NCBI RefSeq assembly: GCF_010894455.1
Contig: NZ_JAAIXY010000010.1
Span: 150,024-214,023, forward strand
DNA length: 64,000 bases
From: Myxococcus eversor
GTDB taxonomy: Bacteria; Myxococcota; Myxococcia; Myxococcales; Myxococcaceae
Reading direction: 5' to 3'
The position numbers were made by a program, and so were the translations under genes. The notes beneath the pieces are model-generated. The model saw only the letters and a program-made list of their open reading frames with translations, had not been told where the DNA came from and did no database searches. This document shows positions 49,495 through 58,698 of the stretch, piece after piece (within the stretch, counting starts at the first letter, position 1; each line of letters starts with the position of its first letter).

Positions 49495-52400
49495 ATGCGG
49501 TTGCGCCAAGGGCTGCTCAGCGGCCTGTTTCTGATTGTTTCAAGTTGTGGTCCGACGTCGCCGGAAGAACCGGCGCCTGACAAGGCTCCGGCGCAAGCCC
49601 GGGTCGAGCGGCTCGCGGTGGAGCGCGGCTTCGACCTGCGGGAGGTGTCTGTAGTCCCAGAAGGAGAGGGGGTGCGGCACGCGCTCCACTTCCGGGGCGT
49701 CCCCATCTGGGGTCTGGAGGCGAAGACGTCGCAGGGGCAGGCCCTGCTCTCCAACGTCCGCTTCGAGGCCACGAGCGCGGTGGAGACGGAGGCCCGGCTC
49801 ACCGAGGCCCAGGCCCGGGACGCGGCCCTCGCGGCCATGCGGGACGCCACCGCGAGCGTGGAGTCCTCGCGGCTCGTGCTCTTGCCCCGCGAAGAGCGCC
49901 GGTTGCGCAAGGATGCCGCCCCGAGCTTCACCGGCGCGCGCAACGCCGAGGACTTCGAGCGGGTGGTGACGGGGCTGCGGCTCGTCTACCGGGTGAATCT
50001 CTTCACCGATGGAGAGGAAGGAGGCTTCCGGCGTCGCTGGATGGCGCAGGTGGATGCCCGCTCCGGCGAGGTGCTGCACCTGGCACCGCTCGAGCGCACC
50101 GCCGCGACCCAGACACGCCGGAAGGGCATCGGCAACGGCTACTACGCGGGCAGGGTCACCCTCTCCGTGCTGTATGACTCCGTGGAAGCGGCCTCCTGGC
50201 TGACCGACATATACAACAACGAGTACGTCGGCCTCATCCGGGTGCCGCCCCGGAGCTTTGGCTACGAGCAGTACCTCAGCGCGGACTCGACCTTCGGCGA
50301 CGGGCTGCGCTATGGCGGCGCTGGCACCCTCAGCGCCAATGGGGAGACGGCGGCGGTGGACGCCTACCACGCCGTGGGACTGGCGTGGTCCGTCTACGAG
50401 ACCTTCCTGGGGCGCAATGGCCCGGCTGGGAAAGCGGGCTTCGAAGTCCGGCTGCACGTGCAAGCGGAGAACGCCTTCTACTACCCGAGTGCACGTTCGC
50501 CCGCCGTGGGGTTCGGCTATCGCAGCCTCACGGCCAATCCCAAGAGCCCGATGACGACCACGGACATCGTGGCCCATGAGCTGGCTCATGACTTCTTCGC
50601 CCGGGAGCTGGCGGGGGACCCCGCGGACGTTCCGTCTGATCGCTCGGAGCAGAGCGGGTTGAACGAGGGCACGGGGGACATCTTCGGCTTCGTCACCGAG
50701 CTGCTGCGGGACGCCAGGCGCATCTCGCCGTCGTCGACCAACATCGACGGGGTGGTGGTGAAGGCGTCGAACCTCACCGTGGGGGAAGATACGGGCACCG
50801 CGTCCCGCGACCTCCTGTCGCCCCCGTTCAAGGAGTGGTTCGACGGCATCGGCTTCGAGGATGAGCACCACTCCGCGGGCCCGCTGAGTCGGATGTTCCT
50901 GTTGCTCTCATATGGCTGTGGCACCCAGTCCACGAGCGCGTGGTACTGCCCCCGGGTTCCCGAGGGGTTCACCGGCGTGGGCCCCACGGAGGCGCTGCGC
51001 ATCTGGGCGCTCGCGGTGCAGCTGATGCCCGTGGGCACGGACTATGTGCAGGCCCGCCAGGCGGCGCTCGCGGCGGCGACCTCGCGCGACGGCGTCCAGG
51101 GAGGACCCCGGATGCTGGCCGTGGCCCGGGCGTTCGCGGCCGTCAACGTCGGCTTCAAGCCGGACTCCGTGCCGCCGCAGACCACGCTGAGCTGTCGGCA
51201 GGTGCTCCAGGACATCGAATGCACGGGGACCATCACCGACGCGGAAGTCCCAGGGCAGTACACCACCGCGCCGCGCCTGGTGGTGGACGGCGGCACGCAA
51301 ATCAAGACGCTGTCCGGCTGGCAGTTCACGCAGACGCTGCCAGGCGCCGCCCTGGCGAGTGGCAACCACACCGTCCAGTTGCAGGCGTGGGACTACTGGC
51401 AGAACCTGGCCACCCGGATGGTGACGGTCTCCCTGGACAAGGCTCCACCCGTTGCATCCTTCATCGTCTCCGGCGCACCAAAGCAACCTCGCATCTCGGT
51501 CACCGCGACGGACCCCGCTGGAATCCGCATCGTGGACTTCACCGATGGCAGCCAATACCTGGTCGGGTTGTTCGTCCCGCCCTACGTGGCCACGCTGGAC
51601 ACCTCCACCTGGACTGATGGCACCCACGACCTGAACATCCGCGCCTACGACGAGTACATGAACGTCACGGTCCTCCACCACGCGTTGAAGGTGGACAACA
51701 CGCCGCCCACCGTGGCGATGACGGTGGGCTCCGGCGACGAGGCGCCCTTCCTGGTGAACGTCACCGTGACGGACGCCTCGGCGGTGGCGCGGGTGGACTT
51801 CAAGGTGGACGGCCTGGTGTTCGCCACGCGGACGAACGCGGCGACGACGTACCAGGCCAGCTACACGCCCACCGACCCGTTGGCCCACAACCTCATCGTG
51901 GAGGTGACGGACGTCTTCGGCAACAAGGGCACGACGTCCTGGGGGGCGCCGCTCGACCGTCGTCCGCCCCAGGTGACCTTCACGAAGACGCAGGTGGGCT
52001 CGTTGGTGCGGCTGACCGTGGGAGTCTCCGACGGCTGCGGCCTGACGTATCCGTATGCGCTGTACGTGGATGGGAACCGGGTGGCGGAGCCCACGACACC
52101 GAGCTTCGTCCTGGAGTTCGGCGATGCCATGGCCGCGGGCGCGCATACCTTCCAGGCCCTGGTGAGTGATGCGTGCGGCAACCCGGCGAACTTCCAGACG
52201 GCGTTCATCAAGGACCTCACCCCGCCGGTCATCACGGCCATCACCCGGGACGACAGCCAGCCGAAGAAGCCGAAGTTCACCGTGCAGTGCACCGACACGG
52301 AGGGCGTGCACCACGTGGAGCTGCGTGAGAATGGTCTCGTCACCCAGTTGGACACCACCGCGCCCTACGAGTTCGTGGTCGACACCACGGCTCGGGTGGA

Positions 52401-52797
52401 CGGCGATTCCACGGTGCTGTTCCAGTGCACCGACGTCAATGGCGTCTCCAGTGCGCCGGAGACGCGCACGGTGACGGCGGACAACACGCCGCCCTCGTAC
52501 AACCTCACGGTGTTCGGCGCGGGCCGCTCGTACCTCGTTTCGGCGGGGACGGTGGCGGACCCCCGCGGCGTCCAGTCCGTCGTGCTCTCAGGAGGGGTGA
52601 TTCCCGGCTTCAACGTCACGTTGACCCAGGCGCCCTATTCCTATCAGTGGAGCATCTCGGGCACCGGGGCCATCCAGACGGACCTGCCGTTCTCAGTCAC
52701 TGTCAAGGACTCCTGGGGGAACACCGCCAGCAAGGTGTTGTTCTGCGCCGTGAACACGGCTTCGACCACGGCGCAGTATCTGAGTTGTCACCTGTAG
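49495..52797 (+). CDS. M4 (thermolysin-type) metalloprotease with C-terminal Ig-like domains
   Basis: A 1100-residue lipoprotein-type exoprotease; ATG at 49495 with GGGGGAAG upstream; leader ends LFLIVSSC. Order: FTP/PepSY-like propeptide (about 20-200), M4 catalytic domain (about 215-560) with HELAH at 361-365, the third zinc ligand Glu391 in LNEGTGD, and the catalytic His region DEHHSAGPLSRMF. From about residue 560 there are five Ig-like modules, each opening with PP (APPVASFIV, TPPTVAMTV, RPPQVTFTK, TPPVITAIT, TPPSYNLTV). Probably surface-bound or secreted. Confidence 0.92.
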   Translation: MRLRQGLLSGLFLIVSSCGPTSPEEPAPDKAPAQARVERLAVERGFDLREVSVVPEGEGVRHALHFRGVPIWGLEAKTSQGQALLSNVRFEATSAVETEARLTEAQARDAALAAMRDATASVESSRLVLLPREERRLRKDAAPSFTGARNAEDFERVVTGLRLVYRVNLFTDGEEGGFRRRWMAQVDARSGEVLHLAPLERTAATQTRRKGIGNGYYAGRVTLSVLYDSVEAASWLTDIYNNEYVGLIRVPPRSFGYEQYLSADSTFGDGLRYGGAGTLSANGETAAVDAYHAVGLAWSVYETFLGRNGPAGKAGFEVRLHVQAENAFYYPSARSPAVGFGYRSLTANPKSPMTTTDIVAHELAHDFFARELAGDPADVPSDRSEQSGLNEGTGDIFGFVTELLRDARRISPSSTNIDGVVVKASNLTVGEDTGTASRDLLSPPFKEWFDGIGFEDEHHSAGPLSRMFLLLSYGCGTQSTSAWYCPRVPEGFTGVGPTEALRIWALAVQLMPVGTDYVQARQAALAAATSRDGVQGGPRMLAVARAFAAVNVGFKPDSVPPQTTLSCRQVLQDIECTGTITDAEVPGQYTTAPRLVVDGGTQIKTLSGWQFTQTLPGAALASGNHTVQLQAWDYWQNLATRMVTVSLDKAPPVASFIVSGAPKQPRISVTATDPAGIRIVDFTDGSQYLVGLFVPPYVATLDTSTWTDGTHDLNIRAYDEYMNVTVLHHALKVDNTPPTVAMTVGSGDEAPFLVNVTVTDASAVARVDFKVDGLVFATRTNAATTYQASYTPTDPLAHNLIVEVTDVFGNKGTTSWGAPLDRRPPQVTFTKTQVGSLVRLTVGVSDGCGLTYPYALYVDGNRVAEPTTPSFVLEFGDAMAAGAHTFQALVSDACGNPANFQTAFIKDLTPPVITAITRDDSQPKKPKFTVQCTDTEGVHHVELRENGLVTQLDTTAPYEFVVDTTARVDGDSTVLFQCTDVNGVSSAPETRTVTADNTPPSYNLTVFGAGRSYLVSAGTVADPRGVQSVVLSGGVIPGFNVTLTQAPYSYQWSISGTGAIQTDLPFSVTVKDSWGNTASKVLFCAVNTASTTAQYLSCHL

Positions 52798-52816
52798 CGA
52801 CTGATTCGGGCGTCCG

Positions 52817-52849
52817 CCTCGGCCGGCAACGCATGGTTGCCGGCCGAGG
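52817..52849 (+). terminator. hairpin after the M4 protease gene
   Basis: CCTCGGCCGGCAAC pairs perfectly with GTTGCCGGCCGAGG (14 bp) around loop GCATG, 20 bases after the stop codon. Strong candidate terminator, though without a long U-tract. Confidence 0.75.
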
Positions 52850-52860
52850 GGCTTGGGGGG

Positions 52861-52943
52861 CGCGCGGCCCTCGCCGCCTTCACCACGTTCGGGCCCATTG
52901 TCCGCTTCACCCTCCGCGCCTTGAATGCGTCTGGGTACGGCAC
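52861..52943 (-). pseudogene. IS3-type OrfA remnant 2
   Basis: The reverse strand reads VPYPDAFKARRVKRTMGP and degrades after about 28 codons. It closely matches the OrfA N-terminus at 30850-30994, including the surrounding DNA (CGCCTTGAATGCGTCTG on the forward strand). No terminal repeats or OrfB were found beside it. Confidence 0.65.
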
Positions 52944-53063
52944 AGTGGCAATTTCAATCGATTCTCGGCTACATCGTCAGCCCGCGAGACTGGCACGTGC
53001 GCGCCGGGCGGCGAGCCTTCGCGATGGGTGACGCCGGAAGGCTTGGAGTCGAGGACGGACACG

Positions 53064-54800
53064 ATGGGACTCTTCGATCGCTTCTTCAAACCCAGGCAGA
53101 CCGCGCCCGCGGTGGAGCTGCCTCCGGCCCCGAGGGTTCCCGCGAAGGCGCGGATCCTCTCGTTCGAGCTCGCGGACGAAGTGGGTCTGCTGGAACTGGA
53201 GAGTGGTGAGAAGTTGCCGTTCGGAAGGACCGCATGCGAGGACTTCGTACCCGTCGTCGGCGCGTCCGTCCTGTTGGAGGAGGTGTCCGAGCGCCTCGGT
53301 GCCTGGCGGGCGAGTCGTGTCACGCTGGACTCCGCTGACCCGAGCTATGACGGCCTGCTCTCCGCGAGGGATGAGCGCCTGGGTCTGCCGGCTCGCGTGG
53401 AGGGAGTCGCGGCGGCCGCCGCGGCGGCTCGGAGCCTCGCCAGCGTCACGGTGCTCTTGCGGACGCCGCTACCCGAGGGAAACCTCGCGCTCAAGGCGTG
53501 GGCGCGGGAGCGGGGCCTGCCCGAGGGCTTCGCGTTGAGGACCGAGCGCGACCTGTCCTTCCTCGTCGAGGGGACGGAGTTCCTCACCTATGCGGGGCGT
53601 GGCGCGTTTCCGACGGAGGGGCTCGATACGACCGACGTGCCGGAGGACTTCGACTTCGGGTGCGCCTTCATCGGGCTGGGAATCGGCCTTCCAGGAGTGC
53701 ATCGCCAGGAGCGGCTCATCGTGGGGAACGCGTGGGACGTGTGGGCTCCGAAGGGCGAAGCGCGCAAGCTCAGCATGCTGACGCAATGGCTCCTGGAACA
53801 TGGCTCGGGCGTGGTGCTGCACCGCGCGGGGAACCTCGTCGTTCCGGCGGAGCAGTTCGTGAGGATGCTCGGGGAGCTGGACGACGACGAGTGCCGTCCC
53901 TTCAGTGCCTGGCTGGCCGTGGGGCCCTTCACCCACGAGGGTACGACCTTCTATGGCACGTTCGGCATGGACGTGTTTGGCCTCCCCGATGTCGCCGTCT
54001 CCGTGAAGGCCGATGACCCATGGAGCAGGCAGCGGCGACATGAAGCGGTCCTCTTCGCCGCGTACCGCATGATTCGAGAGAACCGGGAGCTGCGGGCGGG
54101 GGAGCACCTCCATGTGCCCTTGCGGCTCCGCGTGGGCGCATGGCCGCTGGACATCTCGTGGGAATCGGATGTCATCTCCTACGAGGTGTCCGACGACGGA
54201 GAGCAGCTGGTGCTCGTGCCGGAGGAGGAGCAACACCCGGAGCTGGCCTGGCGCGAGCCGGACGCCAGGCTCGCGCTCAATGCCTATCAGGCGCTGTTCG
54301 ACCGGGGGCTCGACACGCTGCTTCCGAGCGAGCTCCGGGTCGACGTCCGTTCGAACAATCCCGATGTGACTCCTCACTCCGTCGAGGTGCGCGAGCGGCA
54401 CGATGGCCAGGGCTTTCTCCTCGTCACGAATGGTTTCGGGCGGCTCGCCCAGGGGGATGCCGGGTGCGTGGACTGTCCGCGCGTGGAGATTGGGGCGTGG
54501 CTGCCGGACCACTCCTTCGAACTGCTGCGGTTCGTCGGTGGTGTCGCGAGCGGCGTGCATGAGTCGACCGTCGGGTGGAAGCCGTGCGACACGGTGGCCA
54601 CGCCGAATCATGAGCGGGGGATGGGGGGCTTCGTGCTCGCGGACGGGGGCCAGGTGGAGATGGGCGGAGGCCCCGGCGTTCGCTTGTTGCTCCTGGTTCC
54701 GTTGAGCCCACCCGACTACGAGCGAGTACGAGGAGGGGGGGCCGCCGAGTGGCTCTCTCGAAACACCGTGGGGCCCTCGCTCTGGGCGCCGTTTCTCTGA
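53064..54800 (+). CDS. DUF4261-like domain protein
   Basis: A 578-residue cytoplasmic protein; ATG 53064 is chosen over an overlong upstream frame. It begins MGLFDRFFKP, a start shared with the TPR protein at 62043 (MGLFNRLFGR). A central domain (about 140-330) has SVTVLLRTPLPEGNLALKAW, then TFYGTFGMDVFGLPDVAV, which resembles DUF4261. The C-terminal third (GCVDCPRVEIGAWLP; VRLLLLVPLSPPDYERVR) recalls suppressor-of-fused-type domains. Both identities are moderate. Such proteins are often found near polymorphic toxin or immunity loci. Confidence 0.65.
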   Translation: MGLFDRFFKPRQTAPAVELPPAPRVPAKARILSFELADEVGLLELESGEKLPFGRTACEDFVPVVGASVLLEEVSERLGAWRASRVTLDSADPSYDGLLSARDERLGLPARVEGVAAAAAAARSLASVTVLLRTPLPEGNLALKAWARERGLPEGFALRTERDLSFLVEGTEFLTYAGRGAFPTEGLDTTDVPEDFDFGCAFIGLGIGLPGVHRQERLIVGNAWDVWAPKGEARKLSMLTQWLLEHGSGVVLHRAGNLVVPAEQFVRMLGELDDDECRPFSAWLAVGPFTHEGTTFYGTFGMDVFGLPDVAVSVKADDPWSRQRRHEAVLFAAYRMIRENRELRAGEHLHVPLRLRVGAWPLDISWESDVISYEVSDDGEQLVLVPEEEQHPELAWREPDARLALNAYQALFDRGLDTLLPSELRVDVRSNNPDVTPHSVEVRERHDGQGFLLVTNGFGRLAQGDAGCVDCPRVEIGAWLPDHSFELLRFVGGVASGVHESTVGWKPCDTVATPNHERGMGGFVLADGGQVEMGGGPGVRLLLLVPLSPPDYERVRGGGAAEWLSRNTVGPSLWAPFL

Positions 54801-54954
54801 CTCTGAAGTGGCCCCCACGACAGGCGGGGCACGGCACGCTCAGACAGGTCCCTTCTCCTGCTTGAGCACAAATGACGTGATGAGCGCGGTGAGAGTCCCC
54901 CGCCTCCGTGGCTTGAGCCGTCCCTGGCGTGGTAGTTTCTGAACAGGTCCGCGG

Positions 54955-55560
54955 ATGAAAAACGAAGAGAGCACGCAGAGTCGCCGCCAGCCGCGGCAGG
55001 AGCGCTCGCGGCAGACGGTGGAGGCCGTCCTCGATGCCGTCCCCAGGGTGCTCAAGCGGCACGGAGCAGGAGCGGTCACCACCAACCGCATCGCGGAGGT
55101 GGCGGGGGTCAGCATCGGCTCTCTGTACCAGTACTTTCCGGACAAGCAGGCCATCTTCAATGCGCTTCATGAGCGCCATGTGGAGGATGTGAAGCACAGA
55201 ATGGAGCGTGCCGTCGCACAATGCGCCTCGAGCACCCTCGACGAGTTCGCGGCCTGCCTGGTGGAAGGACTGGTGGATGCCCACATCGTAGAACCGGAGC
55301 TCCACGAGATGGTCTCCGCCGCGGTCCCGGCTTCCTCGCTCGGGTTCAAGGAAGCCCTTCAGATGGCATTCGAGCGGGTGATTCCATCGCCCGAGGTCGG
55401 CACGTCCCGCCCGCATGCGGGCGACCGGATGTTGTTCGTCATGCCTCACCTGGTCGAGTCGCTGGTACACGCCGTGCCCCAGGCGCGCCCTCCCTTCACG
55501 GTTGCTCGCGCCAAGGGCGAAGTCATCCGGACGGTCCTCCATTTCCTGGACCGGCCATGA
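54955..55560 (+). CDS. TetR-family transcriptional regulator
   Basis: A 201-residue regulator. HTH: ERSRQTVEAVLDAVPRVLKR, then AVTTNRIAEVAGVSIGSLYQYFPDKQAIF. The C-terminal domain contains LDEFAACLVEGLVDAHIVEPELHEMV, the TetR_C group seen in regulators of detoxification genes. It converges with the NmrA-like gene, 4 bases apart at the 3' ends, so it does not obviously control a divergent partner. Confidence 0.94.
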   Translation: MKNEESTQSRRQPRQERSRQTVEAVLDAVPRVLKRHGAGAVTTNRIAEVAGVSIGSLYQYFPDKQAIFNALHERHVEDVKHRMERAVAQCASSTLDEFAACLVEGLVDAHIVEPELHEMVSAAVPASSLGFKEALQMAFERVIPSPEVGTSRPHAGDRMLFVMPHLVESLVHAVPQARPPFTVARAKGEVIRTVLHFLDRP

Positions 55561-55564
55561 CTCC

Positions 55565-56416
55565 TCACTGAAAGGCTTCGGCGTTCTGATTGAGCCAGCG
55601 GTCGAAGGCGAGGGGCTTGCGGCCGAGGAGCCGCTCAACGCCGTCAGAGACAGTCGTCAGTCTGCCTTCTCGGATGGCACGCCAGATGTCCACAAGAGCG
55701 TCCGCATACCGCCGGCCACCCCCGTATCTGAGTGCGGCCTCGTGGGCTTCTTCGTCTGAGAGCTCCTCGTAGCGGACCTTCTTCCCAATGACAGCGCCAA
55801 TCCTGGCCGCCATGGCTGCGTAGCTCAGCGCCTCGGGTCCGGTGACCACCAGTGACTCTCCCATGTGCTCGCCCGTCGTGAGTGCGTGGGTGATGACGTC
55901 GGCGAGGTCGTCGGGATGAATGAAGGCGCTCCTCCCTTGCCCGGTAGAGGAACGGAGGACCCCCTCCGTGGCAATCGACTGCGCCCAACCGAGCACGTTC
56001 GACATGAAAGCGGCTGACTGGATGAACGTGTACGGCATACCGCTCTGCCGGACCGCGTCCTCGCCGCGCGCGTGCCATGGGCCGGTCCCCACCCCGGTCC
56101 GGACGTCCAGCGTCGAGAGCTTCACCATGTGTTTGACACCCGCATCCACGGCGACCTGAACGACGGCTCGGTCCCGACTGGCGAGGCGTGGCCCGCTGTT
56201 GAGGAGAAACACGCCGTCGCTGCCGGCGAGTGCCTTCCGTAGCGCGGGGCCTAGCCTGGCCAGGTCGCCGACGTGCATGTCCACCTCGTCGCCGAACAGC
56301 GCCCGTGCTCGGGCTGCATCCCGGACAAAGACGCGGGGACGATGCCCACCTCTGATGAGGCGATGGGTGACGAGAGAGCCGATATGACCTGTCGCGCCAG
56401 TCACCAGGAATGTCAT
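55565..56416 (-). CDS. NmrA-like/atypical SDR, NAD(P)H-binding protein
   Basis: A 283-residue atypical SDR: TFLVTGATGHIGSLVTHRLI at the N-terminus (Rossmann GATGxxG), then VFVRDAARARALFGDEV and AGSDGVFLLNSGP. It lacks the YxxxK of classical SDRs but has the substrate-side features of the NmrA/NAD(P)H:quinone-oxidoreductase-2-like group. Its ATG overlaps the SGNH hydrolase stop (ATGA at 56413-56416), so the two are translationally coupled. Confidence 0.92.
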   Translation of the reverse strand: MTFLVTGATGHIGSLVTHRLIRGGHRPRVFVRDAARARALFGDEVDMHVGDLARLGPALRKALAGSDGVFLLNSGPRLASRDRAVVQVAVDAGVKHMVKLSTLDVRTGVGTGPWHARGEDAVRQSGMPYTFIQSAAFMSNVLGWAQSIATEGVLRSSTGQGRSAFIHPDDLADVITHALTTGEHMGESLVVTGPEALSYAAMAARIGAVIGKKVRYEELSDEEAHEAALRYGGGRRYADALVDIWRAIREGRLTTVSDGVERLLGRKPLAFDRWLNQNAEAFQ

Positions 56417-57252
56417 TGAGCGCGGCTCCAGGTTCGCATGAGCTCAAGGACGACCATTCGCTGACCGGCGAGCGAAAGGTGCAGGCCATCCTCCGTGAAG
56501 AGCTCAGGCGGTGGAGATGCGCCGAAGGCCGCGAAGAGGTCGACCGTGGGCTCCTCGAGGGCACGGATGGCCTCCGCGACACGGCGGACGTCCTCGTTGC
56601 GGAAGTGGACTCCGAAGCGGGACAGCCCCCAGTGCTTCGCCACGCGCTCCTCAAGGACCGGGGGAGGCGTCATCCACAGGCGACGTGCCTGCGTCCCCTG
56701 TGCGGCACGGGAGCGAAGCTCCTCGAGGTTGCGCGCGGTCTCACGGGCGTCAACGAGAGTCTTGCCCGCGTTCGGGCCTTGAGTCCGCGCGTCATTCACG
56801 CCGATGAAGAAGATGAGCCAATCCGGCGCCTGGATGAGGGCGTTCCCTATCCGCACCAACCCATGCGTGGTCGTCTCACCGCCTACAGCGTTGATGGCGA
56901 CCGAGACCTCATCATGGGGACGCTGAGCAGCCACCAGCTCCTGGAGGATGACCGCCCAGGATTGAGGATCCGCCGTGTGACTGTCGCCGAACGTGACAAT
57001 GCGTGCGCGCTTGCGCAACGGTAGTTCTTCCAGCATCCGGCTGAACTCGGGTTCCGCGAGCAGCCCCTGTGCGGCTTCTCTTGCGCCCTTCTGGCTCTGA
57101 GCGAGTTCGGCGCGGTACGTCTCCGGCTCGAGGCCGAGCAAGGCGGCGCACGTCTCGGCGGATACCTTGCCGCCGCCCGGAAGCGACGAGACGGTCCTCT
57201 CCGGTTGAAGGACTTTCACGAGCCAGCGCCTCTGTCCAGTGGACCATTCCAT
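56413..57252 (-). CDS. SGNH/GDSL-family hydrolase
   Basis: About 279 residues from ATG 57252 (GGAG repeated just upstream; earlier in-frame ATGs exist to 57333). Block I is RIVTFGDSHT (Ser91), block III IGVNDART, block V DGLHLSLAG with the Asp-x-x-His pair. An N-terminal helical region of about 80 residues precedes the catalytic domain. It is an esterase or acyl-hydrolase without a signal peptide. The downstream NmrA-like gene is coupled by ATGA. Confidence 0.85.
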   Translation of the reverse strand: MEWSTGQRRWLVKVLQPERTVSSLPGGGKVSAETCAALLGLEPETYRAELAQSQKGAREAAQGLLAEPEFSRMLEELPLRKRARIVTFGDSHTADPQSWAVILQELVAAQRPHDEVSVAINAVGGETTTHGLVRIGNALIQAPDWLIFFIGVNDARTQGPNAGKTLVDARETARNLEELRSRAAQGTQARRLWMTPPPVLEERVAKHWGLSRFGVHFRNEDVRRVAEAIRALEEPTVDLFAAFGASPPPELFTEDGLHLSLAGQRMVVLELMRTWSRAQ

Positions 57253-57676
57253 GTGCTCCATCTCCGGTGATTGGGGATGCATAGAGGTACCGGACAGGGG
57301 CCGCACGGTCAGCTCGCGTTGCCCCGCGGCCAAACCCTTGAAATGACTCCTTCCTTACGCGGCGGCGGGTGACTTGCTCAGGTTCCACGCCCACACGCGC
57401 GGTGGTCGTGCTCGTGGAGGCCCGTGAGAGTCAGGCCATCCGCCGTCACTGGGGAATGAGACGTAGGTCCTTGGCCGTCGCGGCGATCAGGTGCGGGACA
57501 CCGCTCTGGTTCATGCCGTGCGCGTCCCCTCGGGGACAAGGCAGGCCTCGGGCTCGACATCGAGCTCGGGGCCTTGAGCGGCACCCTCATTGGTGGCTCT
57601 CCCGCACTTCGTGTGGTCCCCCTCGGAGGCATAGGGAGACGCAGCAGGCGGCCAACAGGGCGAATACACCCTGGGC
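57253..57676. other. intergenic, nothing recognised
   Basis: About 420 bases between the SGNH gene start and the ISL3 transposase remnant. Frames here have no recognisable domain. Given the transposon debris on the right, it may be decayed mobile DNA, but I cannot place it. Confidence 0.35.
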
Positions 57677-57930
57677 ATGGAAACGCTGTACTTCCTTCCT
57701 GGCTGTCGCGTGGAGCGGGGGGCGCGCGGCGGTGTTACGGACGTTGTCCTCATGGTTCACCTGGAGGGCACTGGTGCCCGGTGTCCCTCCTGCCAGACGC
57801 CCAGTACCTGGGTGCATGGCAGCGATGTCCGGCGTCCGGCGGACCTGCCCGCCGCAGGGAGCGCCGTGCAACTCGAGCTTCGCATGCGGCGCTTCTGCTG
57901 CCGAAACCCGGACCTCTGTCAAACGGAAGG
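57677..57930 (+). pseudogene. ISL3-family transposase N-terminal remnant
   Basis: The forward strand encodes METLYFLPGCRV, then the zinc-finger region CPSCQTPSTWVHGSDVRRPADLP followed by LELRMRRFCCRNPDLC, as in the zf-ISL3 domain at the start of ISL3 transposases. After about 83 codons it passes into copy B of the dispersed element and stops. The rest of the transposase is absent. Confidence 0.8.
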
Positions 57931-58033
57931 GAAGACCCATGGCTCGTCATGCGAATTGCTCACGTCATGACGCGCGTTTTGACGCAGCCTTGACGCGCTC
58001 ATGACGCAGCGACTGAATTTGGGGTAGGCACAG
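57921..58033 (+). repeat. dispersed TGACGC element, copy B
   Basis: Four TGACGC hexamers start at 57968, 57980, 57991 and 58002 (spacing 12, 11, 11 bp). The tail AGCGACTGAATTTGGGGTAG and GCACAGG follows. It is about 140 bases upstream of the lipoprotein start at 58173 and directly downstream of the ISL3 remnant. Confidence 0.8.
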
Positions 58034-58172
58034 GCTCCTCGCCATGAACCCAGGACTTGCAAAAGCATGGACTGTTGACGATGCAGCCGAACGGCTCGCG
58101 CGTCAGGGATTTTTCTTGGAAGTCATGAGGTATGTGTATGATCAGGTTTCCACCTTCCTTCAGGAAATCTCC

Positions 58173-58643
58173 ATGAGAATGAATGCCCTCGCAGCGATCC
58201 TTTCCCTCTCCACGGCTTGCCTTCTGGTGACAAGCGGTTGCGGACCGGAGGAGCAGGAAGCGGAGACCGCAGTCTCCAATGGGAGCGTCCAGCAGGCGGC
58301 GACCAACCTGTGTGGTGCTGGCTACCGCCTCATCGATACGTACCCGATGAAGAACAACAAGGGGGCCGTGAAGGGTCACTACAATCTCTATTACAACGGG
58401 ACGCGTAATTGCGGCGTAGCGGAGTGCTACACCAACTGCGGCGTGAAGATGAACCGCACTGTCTCCATCCGGGTCTCCAGCACGTCCGGCAGCTGGGATG
58501 ACTTCGATTTTGGCCAGTTCACGACCTACGCCGGTCCCGTCTACTCCAAGCCCTCGGCAGGGAAGTGCCTGGATCTGTCCGCGGGTTTTGGCGTCGAGAA
58601 TTCAGTGGCAAGTGTCGACGTCCTCCGTGTTCACTGCGACTGA
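58173..58643 (+). CDS. small hypothetical lipoprotein
   Basis: A 156-residue lipoprotein from ATG 58173 (CAGGAAA upstream). Leader ILSLSTACLLVTSGC with lipobox. The mature domain has paired Cys (NLCGAGY; NCGVAECYTNCG; GKCLDLSAG; VHCD) and beta-rich spacing, suggesting a small disulfide-bonded secreted domain. The family was not recognised. It converges with another small lipoprotein gene across a hairpin. Confidence 0.72.
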   Translation: MRMNALAAILSLSTACLLVTSGCGPEEQEAETAVSNGSVQQAATNLCGAGYRLIDTYPMKNNKGAVKGHYNLYYNGTRNCGVAECYTNCGVKMNRTVSIRVSSTSGSWDDFDFGQFTTYAGPVYSKPSAGKCLDLSAGFGVENSVASVDVLRVHCD

Positions 58644-58654
58644 CGCAGCCGCCA

Positions 58655-58683
58655 GGCTGGAGGATGCCACGCACCCTCCAGCC
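58655..58683. terminator. hairpin between convergent lipoprotein genes
   Basis: GGCTGGAGG pairs with CCTCCAGCC (9 bp) around an 11-base loop, between the ends of the lipoprotein genes at 58643 (+) and 58699 (-). Probable bidirectional terminator. Confidence 0.6.
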
Positions 58684-58698
58684 CGTGCTCATGCCCGG

